NCBI GenBank assembly: GCA_002791435.1
Contig: PFXB01000085.1
Location: 8,624-29,401, forward strand
DNA from: a candidate division WWE3 bacterium CG_4_9_14_3_um_filter_43_9
GTDB taxonomy: Bacteria; Patescibacteriota; CPR3; GCA-002780085
DNA: 20,778 nucleotides
Reading direction: 5' to 3'
Shown here piece by piece: positions 7,076 to 15,341 of this stretch (its first letter is position 1; the number at the start of each line of letters is the position of its first letter). Under the pieces are notes generated by a model. That model was not told where the DNA came from and did no database searches. It saw only the letters and a program-made list of their open reading frames with translations. A program made the translations under genes and the position numbers.

Positions 7076-8683
7076 ATGAAAACACCAGTTAAACCGGTAA
7101 TTCTCATTGTTCTTGACGGATGGGGGCTGGCTCCTCAGAATAAAGGAAACGCTATAGAAGCTGCTAAAAAGCCCTATTTTGATTATCTTTATCAGTCGTT
7201 TCCCCACACTCAACTGCAGGCTGCTGGCGAGGCGATCGGTTTGCCGCATAAGGAAGACGGCAACTCGGAAGTTGGCCATTTAAATTTGGGAGCAGGGCGG
7301 ATAGTCTATCAGAATATAGTACGTATTAATCTGTCTATAGCCGACGGAACTTTTATCAAAAATCAAGCTTTTTTGGAAGCAGTAAAACATACCAAAAAGA
7401 ACAATTCAGCCTTGCATCTTTTAGGTTTAATCGGAACCGGCAGCGTCCACTCATCATTTGAGCATTTGATATCATTACTTTGGTTTTGTCGTGAGCGTGG
7501 CGTAGACAAAGTTTTTATTCATTTAATAACTGATGGTCGGGATTCTCCGCCACATGCGGTTACCACTCTAGTTAGGATTTTGGAAGAAAAATTAGTGTAT
7601 ATCCAACTTGGAAAGATTGCTTCAGTTATCGGAAGATATTATGCGATGGATCGCGATTTTCATTGGGATCGAACTGAGAAGGCTTATAATTGTTTAACTG
7701 TTGGATCGCCCCAGGTTTCGCGCTCAGCCGTTAATGCTGTTCAAAAGTCATACAAGGCAGGGATTACGGACGAATTCATTTCTCCGGTCTCAATCGTTAA
7801 TCGAGAAAAAAAACCCATAGGTTTAGTCAAAAATAACGACGCGGTGATTTTTTTTAATTACCGTGAAGACAGAGCGCGCCAGCTTACGAAAGCCTTTGTT
7901 TTGCCGGAATTTGAAACAACCAAGATATTCCATCAAGGTATTCCCTTGCAAAAGGGAGATTTGGGTAAAACATTTCAAAGAGAAAACCGGATAAAAAACC
8001 TTTTTTTTGTAACCATGATCGAGTATGAGAAAAATCTTCCGGTTTCGGCGGTTGCCTTTCCAACCGTTATTGTTCCCAAACCTTTATCTCAGATTTTGGC
8101 GGCCCAACACAAAAAACAATTTCATATCGCTGAAACTGAGAAATACGCACACGTCACCTACTTTTTTAATGGCGGCAGGGAGGATCCCTTTCCGTATGAG
8201 GATCGGGTTTTGATTCCTTCGCCGCCGGTTCCGACCTATGATTTAAAACCGGAAATGTCGGCTCAAGAATTAACCGAAATTACAATCGAAAGGCTAGAAA
8301 TGCAAATCTATGATTTTATGATTGTAAATTATGCTAATCCCGACATGGTGGCGCATACCGGGGATTTTAAAGCTACGGTCCAAGCAATAGAGACCGTTGA
8401 TGGTTGTTTGAAACAATTGGTGAATGCTATAATGAATATAAACGGGATAGCAATTGTGACCGCTGATCATGGGAACGCCGAGGAACTTTTAGGTCAAGGC
8501 AGGGAGATTGATACCAAACATTCCAATAATTTGGTCCCTTTTATTTTAGTCGGCAAGGAACTTCTTCATCAAAAGCTGGAACTCAAAAATGGGATTTTGG
8601 CCGACGTTGCGCCGACGATTCTTTATTTGATGGGAATTCCCAAACCTAAAGAAATGACCGGAATGAATCTTATCGCAGGGTAA
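7076..8683 (+). CDS. gpmI: Cofactor-independent phosphoglycerate mutase
   Basis: A 535-residue 2,3-bisphosphoglycerate-independent phosphoglycerate mutase, interconverting 3- and 2-phosphoglycerate. It belongs to the alkaline phosphatase superfamily and uses two Mn ions. Visible landmarks are D14 in VLDGWG, the phosphoserine S64 in DGNSEVGHLN, H125 (GSVHS), D155/R156 (TDGRD), R187 and R193 (GRYYAMDRD), K356 (ETEKYAHV), metal ligands D423 and H427 (NPDMVAHTGD), D464/H465 (TADHGN) and H482. The length is slightly above the common 510-515. No ribosome site precedes ATG 7076, and a TATAAG box ends five bases upstream, so the message may be leaderless. FBPase follows after 47 bases and aldolase after that, consistent with one gluconeogenic transcript. 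Confidence 0.96.
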   Translation: MKTPVKPVILIVLDGWGLAPQNKGNAIEAAKKPYFDYLYQSFPHTQLQAAGEAIGLPHKEDGNSEVGHLNLGAGRIVYQNIVRINLSIADGTFIKNQAFLEAVKHTKKNNSALHLLGLIGTGSVHSSFEHLISLLWFCRERGVDKVFIHLITDGRDSPPHAVTTLVRILEEKLVYIQLGKIASVIGRYYAMDRDFHWDRTEKAYNCLTVGSPQVSRSAVNAVQKSYKAGITDEFISPVSIVNREKKPIGLVKNNDAVIFFNYREDRARQLTKAFVLPEFETTKIFHQGIPLQKGDLGKTFQRENRIKNLFFVTMIEYEKNLPVSAVAFPTVIVPKPLSQILAAQHKKQFHIAETEKYAHVTYFFNGGREDPFPYEDRVLIPSPPVPTYDLKPEMSAQELTEITIERLEMQIYDFMIVNYANPDMVAHTGDFKATVQAIETVDGCLKQLVNAIMNINGIAIVTADHGNAEELLGQGREIDTKHSNNLVPFILVGKELLHQKLELKNGILADVAPTILYLMGIPKPKEMTGMNLIAG

Positions 8684-8730
8684 AATCTGTTTAAAAATAG
8701 TAGTATATAAAATAATGAGGAGTAAAGTTC

Positions 8731-9624
8731 ATGAATCTTCAAGATTATTTAAGAAAGCAGCAGCCAGCGGAAACTGTCTGTGAATTGGTATCTGTTATAA
8801 CCGGCGCCGTTGCTACGATTAAATCTGAGTTTTTGGGCGGCGATGAAAAAACCGGAATTTTTAATATTTATGGTGAAGAAGAGATTAAAATAGACAAAAA
8901 AGCCAACCAAATTTTAATTGATGTTCTGAGCAAATCAGGGCTTGTATCTCAGATTGCGTCAGAGGAGGAAAAAGAGATTTTACAATGTAACAGTAATCGT
9001 GCTCATTTTGCGGTAACGCTTGACCCATTAGACGGATCCTCACTCATACCGACCGACTTGGCGGTGGGAACCATTATTTCCATCTACGGCAATGGAGATG
9101 TTTTGAGTGGGTTGGGGGAAATCAGCGCCGCGTTTTACATTTTATACGGACCCTTAACTCTCATTGTTTTTGCCGATCAGAAGGGAGTTTCGCAATTTGT
9201 CCAAGATAAAAATGGCGTGTTTCAGTTGGTCAAAGAGAAGATTCTCATTCCAGATGGCAATCTGTATGGTTCAGGAGGGCTGCGTAAAGACTGGCTGCCC
9301 GGACATAAAAAATACATAGAGACTCTTGAAAATGAGGGTTATAAACTGCGTTATAGCGGATCAGGAGTTGCTGATATCCACCAGATTTTAACTTACGGAG
9401 GAGTGTTTTCGTATCCGGCGTTGCAGGAAAAACCTCAAGGTAAACTGCGTCTCTTAATTGAGGTTGGGCCATGGTGTTACATTATTGAAAAAGCAGGAGG
9501 ATTGGGCACCAACGGCAAAACTCGTATTCTTGAACTAACCCCCCAAAAAGTTGATGAGCGCACACCGGTCTATGTCGGTTCGAAAAACGCAGTGCGACGA
9601 GCTGCACAATTTTTAGAACAATAA
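8731..9624 (+). CDS. fbp: Class I fructose-1,6-bisphosphatase
   Basis: A 297-residue class I FBPase, converting fructose-1,6-bisphosphate to fructose-6-phosphate, the committed gluconeogenic step. Motifs in order: metal-site ASEEE (76-80), DPLDGSS (98-104; D98, D101) followed by VGTIISIY, the sugar-phosphate site RYSGSGVADIHQILTYGG (207-224), KLRLLIEVGP (238-247; E244 metal ligand) with EKAGG, and the C-terminal PVYVGSKNAV. Compared with the typical DPLDGSSNIDVNVSVGT motif, the Asn-Ile-Asp segment is changed to Leu-Ile-Pro, and the length is a little below the usual 330, so allosteric control may differ. Ribosome site GAGGAG (8717-8722) is eight bases from the ATG. It is placed between gpmI and aldolase. 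Confidence 0.93.
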   Translation: MNLQDYLRKQQPAETVCELVSVITGAVATIKSEFLGGDEKTGIFNIYGEEEIKIDKKANQILIDVLSKSGLVSQIASEEEKEILQCNSNRAHFAVTLDPLDGSSLIPTDLAVGTIISIYGNGDVLSGLGEISAAFYILYGPLTLIVFADQKGVSQFVQDKNGVFQLVKEKILIPDGNLYGSGGLRKDWLPGHKKYIETLENEGYKLRYSGSGVADIHQILTYGGVFSYPALQEKPQGKLRLLIEVGPWCYIIEKAGGLGTNGKTRILELTPQKVDERTPVYVGSKNAVRRAAQFLEQ

Positions 9625-9649
9625 AATATTAGCATTAGGAGGTATTTTT

Positions 9650-10606
9650 ATGTCAGAAAATTCTTTGCTCACTGAAATCAGAAGTTTTATTAATCAAGAA
9701 AGAAAAAACAAATTTAGTTTAGCAAGTCCCCACATTACACCTGCAAAGCGACAGCATTTACAAAAAATGCTCGATGCCGGTTGTCTAAAAAGCAGATTCT
9801 TATTTCTGCCTTTTGATCACGGCATTGAACATGGACCGAGCGATTTTTTAAAAAATCTACAAAGCGCTGATCCGGAATTTCAGCTTGCATTGGCCAAAGA
9901 AGGAAAATTCTCAGGTATAGTGCTTCATATCGGACTGGCCGAAAAGTATTGGCAAAAGCCGCAGTATAAAAATTACCTTCCCCTGCTTTTAAAACTTAAT
10001 GGAAAATCAAATATCGTTCCCGACGATGATGCATTGTCAACTTTAACCGGAACAGTTGAGGATGCACAAAAGCTCGGGGCAGATGCTGTGGGCTATACTC
10101 TTTACGTCGGATCGCCCCGCCAGGACGAAGATTTTTTACAGTTGCTTGAGGTTAGACAGGCGGCCCAAGAAGCAGAATTGCCTTTGGTGATTTGGGCTTA
10201 TCCCAGAGGAAAGTATGCCGAAGAAGCGGGGGGCAAAGACTGCTTTGCCTTGGTTGCCTATGCGGCGCGGCTAGCTCACGAATTGGGTGCGGATATCACC
10301 AAAATCAACGCGCCCAAGCCGCCTAAAGATGGAAAATATGACGAGAAGGGAAAATTTAAGAATTATAATCAACTGCTTGATTTAACCCAGGAGGAACAGC
10401 TCAAGTGGGCGGTGGTCAATGCAGGGACAACCGGGGTTTTGGTTTCGGGAGGAAGTAAGTTGAGCGATGAAGATTTGTTGAATAAAGTCGGTATGGCGGT
10501 GGAAGCCGGCGTAGACGGGATTATTTTCGGTAGAAACATGTGGCAGAGAAAGTACGATGACGCGCTCAATATTACCCTCAGGGTTAAAAAAACACTAAGC
10601 AGATAA
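9650..10606 (+). CDS. fbaB: Class I fructose-bisphosphate aldolase (FbaB/DhnA type)
   Basis: A 318-residue class I aldolase of the DhnA/FbaB (DeoC-fold) family found in archaea and many bacteria. It condenses dihydroxyacetone phosphate and glyceraldehyde-3-phosphate to fructose-1,6-bisphosphate, or the reverse. Family marks are PFDHGIEHGP (54-63), the Schiff-base lysine K218 in ADITKINAP, the phosphate-binding VVNAGTTGVLVSGGSK (255-270) and GVDGIIFGRNMWQ (287-299). A strong ribosome site AGGAGGT (9637-9643) precedes ATG 9650 by six bases, and FBPase ends 25 bases upstream. The pair would draw triose phosphates into fructose-6-P. Another DeoC-fold aldolase activity is less likely given the context. 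Confidence 0.92.
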   Translation: MSENSLLTEIRSFINQERKNKFSLASPHITPAKRQHLQKMLDAGCLKSRFLFLPFDHGIEHGPSDFLKNLQSADPEFQLALAKEGKFSGIVLHIGLAEKYWQKPQYKNYLPLLLKLNGKSNIVPDDDALSTLTGTVEDAQKLGADAVGYTLYVGSPRQDEDFLQLLEVRQAAQEAELPLVIWAYPRGKYAEEAGGKDCFALVAYAARLAHELGADITKINAPKPPKDGKYDEKGKFKNYNQLLDLTQEEQLKWAVVNAGTTGVLVSGGSKLSDEDLLNKVGMAVEAGVDGIIFGRNMWQRKYDDALNITLRVKKTLSR

Positions 10607-10645
10607 ATCGCGAGTTAAACTATAGCGGTTAGAATTCCGAGATTG

Positions 10646-10675
10646 TTGCTCAGAACGGTTTAGACGTGGTAAGAT
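10646..10675 (+). promoter_or_regulatory. Predicted promoter of the acyl-CoA synthetase gene
   Basis: TTGCTC (10646-10651), an 18-base spacer and TAAGAT (10670-10675) with an upstream TG (10667-10668), giving an extended -10. The ATG at 10683 is seven bases beyond the -10 box, with only a weak purine stretch in front, so RNA would start at or next to the start codon. Confidence 0.4.
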
Positions 10676-10682
10676 AAACCAT

Positions 10683-12794
10683 ATGAATCTTGAAAACTTT
10701 TTTACCCCAGCATCGGTAGCAGTGATTGGCGCCTCAAGAAACCCTCAAAAAATCGGTTATGGAATTCTCAAAAACATTATAGAAGGCCAGTTTAAAGGTA
10801 AAATTTACCCGGTTAATCCCCAGGCCCAGGAAATTCTAAATTTCCCTAGTTTTGCCAAGATTGCCGACATCCAACCGCTGCCGGATTTAGCCATTATCGC
10901 TCTTCCGGCTTCCTTGGTTTTAGATACGGTTTTAGAAAGCGCCAAGGCCAATATTAAGAATTTTATTATCATTTCGGCTGGCTTTAAAGAGGTGGGGCCA
11001 GAAGGAGCAACAAGGGAAAAAGATCTGGCAAAAATAGTGACAGAATATAACCTTAATGTTCTTGGCCCCAATTGTTTGGGTTTTATCAACACCCACCATT
11101 TATTAAACGCCTCTTTTGCCAGCACCTCTCCTTTAAAAGGAGGGATTGCTTTTGCTTCCCAGTCGGGCGCATTGTGCACTGCAGTTTTAGATTGGGCTGC
11201 CAAAGGGATACTTGGATTTTCATACTTTGTCAGTTTGGGCAATAAGATCGGAATCAGCGAAATTGATCTTTTAGAATTATGGGAAAATGACGCCAATGTC
11301 TCGTGTATAGCCTTGTATTTAGAAGGAATCAAAGACGGGAGGCGTTTCTTGCATGCTACCCAAAGAATCTCACTCAAAAAACCGATCATTATTATCTCTC
11401 CGGGTTTTTCTCAAGAAGCGCAAAACGCCATCTCATCCCACACCGGTTCAATCGCCACCGAATCACAAACTTTGACAACTGTTTTTAGCCAGGCCGGCTT
11501 AATCCACGCGAAAAACCTGGAAGACCTCTTTGATGATATGACTGTTTTTGCCAACGCTAAACTGCCTGGCGGTAGAAATGTAGCGGTGGTTAGTAACGCC
11601 GGCGGACCGTCTATTTTGACCACGGATGAAATTATTAAACAAAACCTTTTCATTGCTCCGTTAACTGAAAAAACGATATCGAATCTGGCAGAAAAATTAC
11701 CGCGTATAATCAATTTACGTGACCCCCTTGATTTAGTCGGAGATGCTCTTTCAACCCGCTATGAAGAGGCCTTGAGGGAAATATTGCACGAGCAAGTAGT
11801 CGATGCCGTGATAATTTTGCTCACGCCTCAGATCATGACCGAGATCGAAGAAACAGCCTCGGTGATTGTTAAACTTTCAAAAAAATATGACAAACCGATT
11901 TTAACGGCCTTCATGGGAGGAGTAAGTGTTGAGCGTGGAGTGCGGATTTTAAATGAGCATAAGATTCCCAACTTTAGTTTTCCTGAAAGAGCAGTGGGAG
12001 CTTTAAGGCAACTGGTAGCCTATCATGAGTGGATCGAGAGTAGCAAAGGCAAAAAGGCCTTTTTTGTAGAGAACAAAAAGTCAATTTTGCAGATTTCCGA
12101 TCTGCCCAAATTGAACCAAATCATTGAAAAAGGAAAACAGAGGAAGAACGGTTTTTTGTCTGACCAAGAGACGTTTGAAATTTTAAAAGCTTTCTCATTT
12201 CCGATTCCGCCTTACGGATTTGCCAACAATAGTGCCGGAGTTGCCACCATGGCCAGATTTATCGGTTTACCGGTTGTTTTGAAGATTTCCTCGCCCGATT
12301 TGCCACATAAATCCGACCTGGGCGGGGTAAAAGTAAATCTTGATAATTTTGAAAAAGTGGGAAAAGCAGCCAAAATGTTGGAGACCATAGTAAAAAATGA
12401 AAGCCATAATCTCTCGGGATGGTCATTCTTGATACAAAAAATGATCTGGGCTGATCATGAATTAATAATTGGAGCTAAAAAAGATCCGAACTTCGGACAT
12501 TTAATCATGTTCGGAGCAGGCGGGATTTACACGGAGATTTATAAAGACTTAGCCTTTCGATTGGCTCCTTTAGAGAAAAAAGATGCTCAGGCTTTGATCC
12601 AAGAAACCAAAGTTTATCAGATCCTAAAAGGGTATCGGGGAAAAGAAATGGCAAATTTAGGCAAGATTGGTGAGGTTTTACATCTGACTTCAAATCTGGT
12701 GATGCAGCTGCCGGAAATTCAAGAGCTAGATTTTAATCCCTTGCTGGTTTCTGACCAGGAGGCAACCATTGCAGACGCAAAGATTAGAGTTTAG
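10683..12794 (+). CDS. acd: ADP-forming acetate/acyl-CoA ligase, fused alpha-beta
   Basis: A 703-residue NDP-forming acyl-CoA synthetase with alpha and beta parts fused in one chain. It converts acyl-CoA, ADP and phosphate to free acid, CoA and ATP. The CoA-binding Rossmann domain starts with SVAVIGASRNPQKIGYG (11-27). The succinyl-CoA-ligase-like domains carry GPNCLGF (128-134), ASQSGAL (158-164), the E213 partner and the phosphohistidine H253 in SSHTGS. The C-terminal ATP-grasp part begins at about 490 and shows LPVVLKISSPDLPHKSDLGG (529-548) with the second conserved histidine H542, then MFGAGGIYTEIYKD and ELDFNPLLV. Its 3' end overlaps rsmI by four bases, tail to tail. Lying next to a 2-oxoacid:ferredoxin oxidoreductase, it probably harvests ATP from that enzyme's acyl-CoA product (inference). 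Confidence 0.94.
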   Translation: MNLENFFTPASVAVIGASRNPQKIGYGILKNIIEGQFKGKIYPVNPQAQEILNFPSFAKIADIQPLPDLAIIALPASLVLDTVLESAKANIKNFIIISAGFKEVGPEGATREKDLAKIVTEYNLNVLGPNCLGFINTHHLLNASFASTSPLKGGIAFASQSGALCTAVLDWAAKGILGFSYFVSLGNKIGISEIDLLELWENDANVSCIALYLEGIKDGRRFLHATQRISLKKPIIIISPGFSQEAQNAISSHTGSIATESQTLTTVFSQAGLIHAKNLEDLFDDMTVFANAKLPGGRNVAVVSNAGGPSILTTDEIIKQNLFIAPLTEKTISNLAEKLPRIINLRDPLDLVGDALSTRYEEALREILHEQVVDAVIILLTPQIMTEIEETASVIVKLSKKYDKPILTAFMGGVSVERGVRILNEHKIPNFSFPERAVGALRQLVAYHEWIESSKGKKAFFVENKKSILQISDLPKLNQIIEKGKQRKNGFLSDQETFEILKAFSFPIPPYGFANNSAGVATMARFIGLPVVLKISSPDLPHKSDLGGVKVNLDNFEKVGKAAKMLETIVKNESHNLSGWSFLIQKMIWADHELIIGAKKDPNFGHLIMFGAGGIYTEIYKDLAFRLAPLEKKDAQALIQETKVYQILKGYRGKEMANLGKIGEVLHLTSNLVMQLPEIQELDFNPLLVSDQEATIADAKIRV

Positions 12795-13471
12795 TCTCTT
12801 TCAAGATGAAAGAGCAGAGTGATTTCACCCTTAATTTTTTGATGAGCCAGTTTTTGAATAAGAACATCCACTTCTTCCCGAATAACTTCCTCATGCATTT
12901 TGGTTAATTCGCGACAAATCACCACTTCAATTTCTCCAAAAGCTTTTTGAAGGCTGGCTAAAGTCTTTAACAAACGGAAAGGTGACTCAAAAGCAATGTA
13001 AGTAAAAGAAAAACTTTGATTTTTGAGATTTTCCAATAACTTGGCTTTTTGACCTTCCTTACGCGGTAGAAATCCTAAAAAACAGAACTTATCAGGCGGC
13101 AAACCGGAAAGAATAAGGGCGCACAAGATTGAAGACGGACCGGGGATGGCCTCAATTTTAATCTTTGCGGAAAGCGTTGCGGTAACAAGTTTATAACCTG
13201 GGTCAGAAATGAGAGGGGTTCCGGCATCTGAAACTAAGGCTATTTTCTCGCCGCTTTTCAGCTTTTGAATAACCGCAGGAATTCTGTATTTTTCATTATG
13301 TTCCTGATAGGAAAGAAGCAATGTTTTGATTTTATAGAAATTTAAAAGGATCTTAGTTCTTCTGGTGTCTTCGGCTAAAATTAGGTCCGCGCTGTTTAAA
13401 ACGTCTAAAGCGCGGAAACTGATATCTTTTAAATTACCAATTGGGGTTGACACCAAGAAGAGAATTGACAT
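12791..13471 (-). CDS. rsmI: 16S rRNA (cytidine1402-2'-O)-methyltransferase
   Basis: A 226-residue RsmI-type methyltransferase of the tetrapyrrole methylase fold, which 2'-O-methylates C1402 in the decoding centre of 16S rRNA. Family motifs are LVSTPIGNLKDISFRAL (6-22), ILAEDTRRT (31-39), ALVSDAGTPLISDPG (78-92) and AIPGPSSILCALILSGLP (108-125). It is shorter than typical RsmI (about 275-290) because the C-terminal extension is missing; the catalytic core is complete. The start codon at 13471 has no SD site, but TATACT (13483-13478) ends six bases upstream. The gene is divergent from korA with only 14 bases between start codons, and converges on acd with a four-base overlap. It is the only minus-strand gene between 5 and 18.7 kb. 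Confidence 0.94.
   Translation of the reverse strand: MSILFLVSTPIGNLKDISFRALDVLNSADLILAEDTRRTKILLNFYKIKTLLLSYQEHNEKYRIPAVIQKLKSGEKIALVSDAGTPLISDPGYKLVTATLSAKIKIEAIPGPSSILCALILSGLPPDKFCFLGFLPRKEGQKAKLLENLKNQSFSFTYIAFESPFRLLKTLASLQKAFGEIEVVICRELTKMHEEVIREEVDVLIQKLAHQKIKGEITLLFHLERD
12796..12814. terminator. Hairpin at the acd/rsmI convergent junction
   Basis: CTCTTTC (12796-12802) and GAAAGAG (12808-12814) form a perfect seven-pair stem with a five-base loop just after the acd stop, inside the last codons of rsmI. There is no T-run on either side, so it is only a possible transcription end for the converging genes. Confidence 0.25.
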
Positions 13472-13485
13472 ACTATAAGTATATC
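13447..13485. promoter_or_regulatory. Compact divergent promoter between rsmI and korA
   Basis: The 14 bases between the two start codons (13472-13485) carry overlapping -10 boxes: TATAAG (13474-13479) facing korA and TATACT (13483-13478) facing rsmI, each six bases from its start codon. They sit on a palindrome, ATACT-ATA-AGTAT (13470-13482). TTGACA occurs at 13447-13452 and 13465-13470; the first is 18 bases from TACTAT (13471-13476), another usable -10 for korA. Neither gene has an SD site. Confidence 0.4.
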
Positions 13486-14628
13486 ATGCTCGGAAAATCA
13501 CAAACAGTTTTCTTAATGGGCAACGAAGCGGTGGCCAAAGCAGCTATCGCTGCCGGCGCTAAAATCATGTTCGGTTATCCTATCACTCCTACCTCTGAAA
13601 TTTTAGAGAAATGGATCGAGTTTTCTCCACAAAATCATACTTTATATTTGCAAACCGAAGACGAGATGGCAGCCGGTTTCGGAGTAATCGGAGCTTGTCT
13701 GGCTGGCACCAAATCCTTCACCGCCACTGCCGGGCCAGGCAATGTTTTAATGCAGGATGCTTTTTCCATGGCAGAGGCTTTGCGCATACCGAGCGTTGGA
13801 ATCATTATGCAGCGGGGTGGACTTTCAACCTCAACCGTGATTTATTCCCAAGAAGAAGTAACCTTGACTTGTTTCGGCGGCAATGGTGAGGGTTTGCGGG
13901 TCGTATATTCGACATCCGGCCTGCAGGATTTGTATGACTATACGCTTAAAGCTTTCGCCACAGCCTGGAAGTATCGTTTTCCTACTTTTGTTTTAGGAGA
14001 CGGTTATCAGGGAAAAATGAAAGGTGAAGTTGAGATTTATAAACCTCAAAATTTAATTGACAGCCAACCCATTCTTTTAGCAGACAAAAAATACGCCGCT
14101 GGCGACAAAAAGTCCTTGGCCTATTATTATCCCTATATCAATCAATTGACACACAGACCGCTAACCAACATTTCTTTGGGTGATTCGGTTAATCTGCGTA
14201 ACTGCCTTAATCTGGAAGAGGACATTTTTGAGATTATTGAATCTTATAAACGGGACTTTCAGAAAGTCACGCCTGAGATTGTTGAATACGAAGAAATGGA
14301 GACTAAAAATGCCGAGACGATTATTTTTGCCCATGGAATAGTAGCGGCAGCGGCCAGAGTGGCGGTTGAAAGATTAAGAGAAAACGGTGTTAAAGTTGGA
14401 CTTTTTCGGCCTATTACCTTGCGTCCGTTTCCAACCCAACAAATCCGCAGGGTTATCAAAAATACCAAGAGACTGATTGTGACAGAGTCGGCTTTGGGAC
14501 AATTCGGAGGCATGATAAAAGAAGCGTTATACGGCCAGACTGATATTCCGATCGCGACCTACTATCGTCCGGCTTTGGGGATTACGCCCGAGATGTTGGT
14601 GGATAAAGTGATGGAGATCGAAAAATGA
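13486..14628 (+). CDS. korA: 2-oxoacid:ferredoxin oxidoreductase, alpha subunit
   Basis: A 380-residue alpha subunit of a KorA-type 2-oxoacid:ferredoxin oxidoreductase, which decarboxylates a 2-oxoacid to acyl-CoA and reduces ferredoxin. Visible are FGYPITPTSEI (29-39), QTEDEMAAGFGVIGA (56-70), TATAGPGNVLMQDA (79-92) and MQRGGLSTSTV (108-118), where the family more often has Gly-Pro-Ser-Thr-Gly. The C-terminal domain has VKVGLFRPITLRPFP and TESALGQFGGMIKEA. I chose ATG 13486; the reading frame extends upstream to a TTG at 13441, but that would run into rsmI and the family begins near this ATG. Preferred substrate (2-oxoglutarate, pyruvate, branched-chain oxoacids) cannot be told from the sequence. 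It heads the operon running to 18701. Confidence 0.93.
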   Translation: MLGKSQTVFLMGNEAVAKAAIAAGAKIMFGYPITPTSEILEKWIEFSPQNHTLYLQTEDEMAAGFGVIGACLAGTKSFTATAGPGNVLMQDAFSMAEALRIPSVGIIMQRGGLSTSTVIYSQEEVTLTCFGGNGEGLRVVYSTSGLQDLYDYTLKAFATAWKYRFPTFVLGDGYQGKMKGEVEIYKPQNLIDSQPILLADKKYAAGDKKSLAYYYPYINQLTHRPLTNISLGDSVNLRNCLNLEEDIFEIIESYKRDFQKVTPEIVEYEEMETKNAETIIFAHGIVAAAARVAVERLRENGVKVGLFRPITLRPFPTQQIRRVIKNTKRLIVTESALGQFGGMIKEALYGQTDIPIATYYRPALGITPEMLVDKVMEIEK

Positions 14629-15338
14629 ATCTGCAAAGATTTAGCGGCGAGCAAGATCCTTTAGGAAGAAATGTGGCTACCATTTTTTCGGGAGTTGCTG
14701 CAAGCTATGAGGGTCTTGCGCAAAGATGTAAACCTTTGTCGGGTTGGTCTAATGTCCCGGAGTTGTTTGACCGAACTAAAGCCGAAACAGTAAGGCTGGG
14801 TGATTTTATTACAGAACAAATAAGGTACATCGAAGAAGAATTACCCATTTGGAGAGAAGACGGCCGAATTAGCGAACAAGAATATCATGGTGCGCTGGCT
14901 GAAGTTAAAATATTAAAATACATCTTGGATCCTAAAAATATACGCCAGTCGCCAAAAATAGAGGAAACCGTCAAAAATAGCGGACAACTAAATGTGAGAC
15001 AATATCTAACAGGTATTAGTTTTCTTGTTAAAGAAGAAAAATTTTATGGAGAAGTTAGTTGTGTTCCAGAGTGTTCAATCTCCTCGCAAGATACGCAAGG
15101 TCGGATAGCGATGAAAATTGAAGTCGAGGGTAAAGAAATTGGTCTGCGTGTGGAAAGGCAAAACGGCGGGATTGTTCTTGATGTTGACGGTCCGTCGTTG
15201 AATATTGCTTTGCAAAAAGTCCGTGAGCGCGGACATCACTTTGATTTTGAAGATTCAAAAGAACTTTCTACGCCCCAAGGCTTTTACCTATTTGCCAAAG
15301 GAATGTATGAAAAAATCAAAGCCTGCGCTTTAAGGTAA
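14625..15338 (+). CDS. Unrecognised protein inserted in the kor operon
   Basis: A 237-residue protein that I do not recognise. It starts at ATG 14625, overlapping the korA stop as ATGA, with GGAGAT (14613-14618) as ribosome site, and ends three bases before korB, so translational coupling with both oxidoreductase subunits is expected. There is no signal peptide, membrane segment or repeated cysteine cluster; cysteines are at 35, 146, 150 and 234. The middle (about 55-115) is charged and likely helical. The C-terminal half (about 130-210) is rich in beta-prone segments such as MKIEVEGKEIGLRVE and GGIVLDVDGP. Base composition looks like the neighbours. It could be an accessory or assembly factor for the oxidoreductase or an unrelated insertion; the tight coupling favours the first, as inference only. 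Confidence 0.8.
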   Translation: MNLQRFSGEQDPLGRNVATIFSGVAASYEGLAQRCKPLSGWSNVPELFDRTKAETVRLGDFITEQIRYIEEELPIWREDGRISEQEYHGALAEVKILKYILDPKNIRQSPKIEETVKNSGQLNVRQYLTGISFLVKEEKFYGEVSCVPECSISSQDTQGRIAMKIEVEGKEIGLRVERQNGGIVLDVDGPSLNIALQKVRERGHHFDFEDSKELSTPQGFYLFAKGMYEKIKACALR

Positions 15339-15341
15339 CTT

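Noticed and set aside
6773..7279. 168-codon open frame on the minus strand across the eno-gpmI gap
   Set aside because: It overlaps both flanking genes, has no recognisable motif and an odd composition with scattered Cys/Thr/Ser. The forward frame in the gap looks more protein-like.
10805..11389. 194-codon minus-strand open frame inside acd
   Set aside because: It lies wholly within a well-conserved gene with intact catalytic motifs and is a codon-pattern shadow.
13441..13485. Upstream TTG (13441) as start of korA
   Set aside because: It would extend the protein into rsmI and across the divergent promoter, and family members begin near the ATG at 13486.
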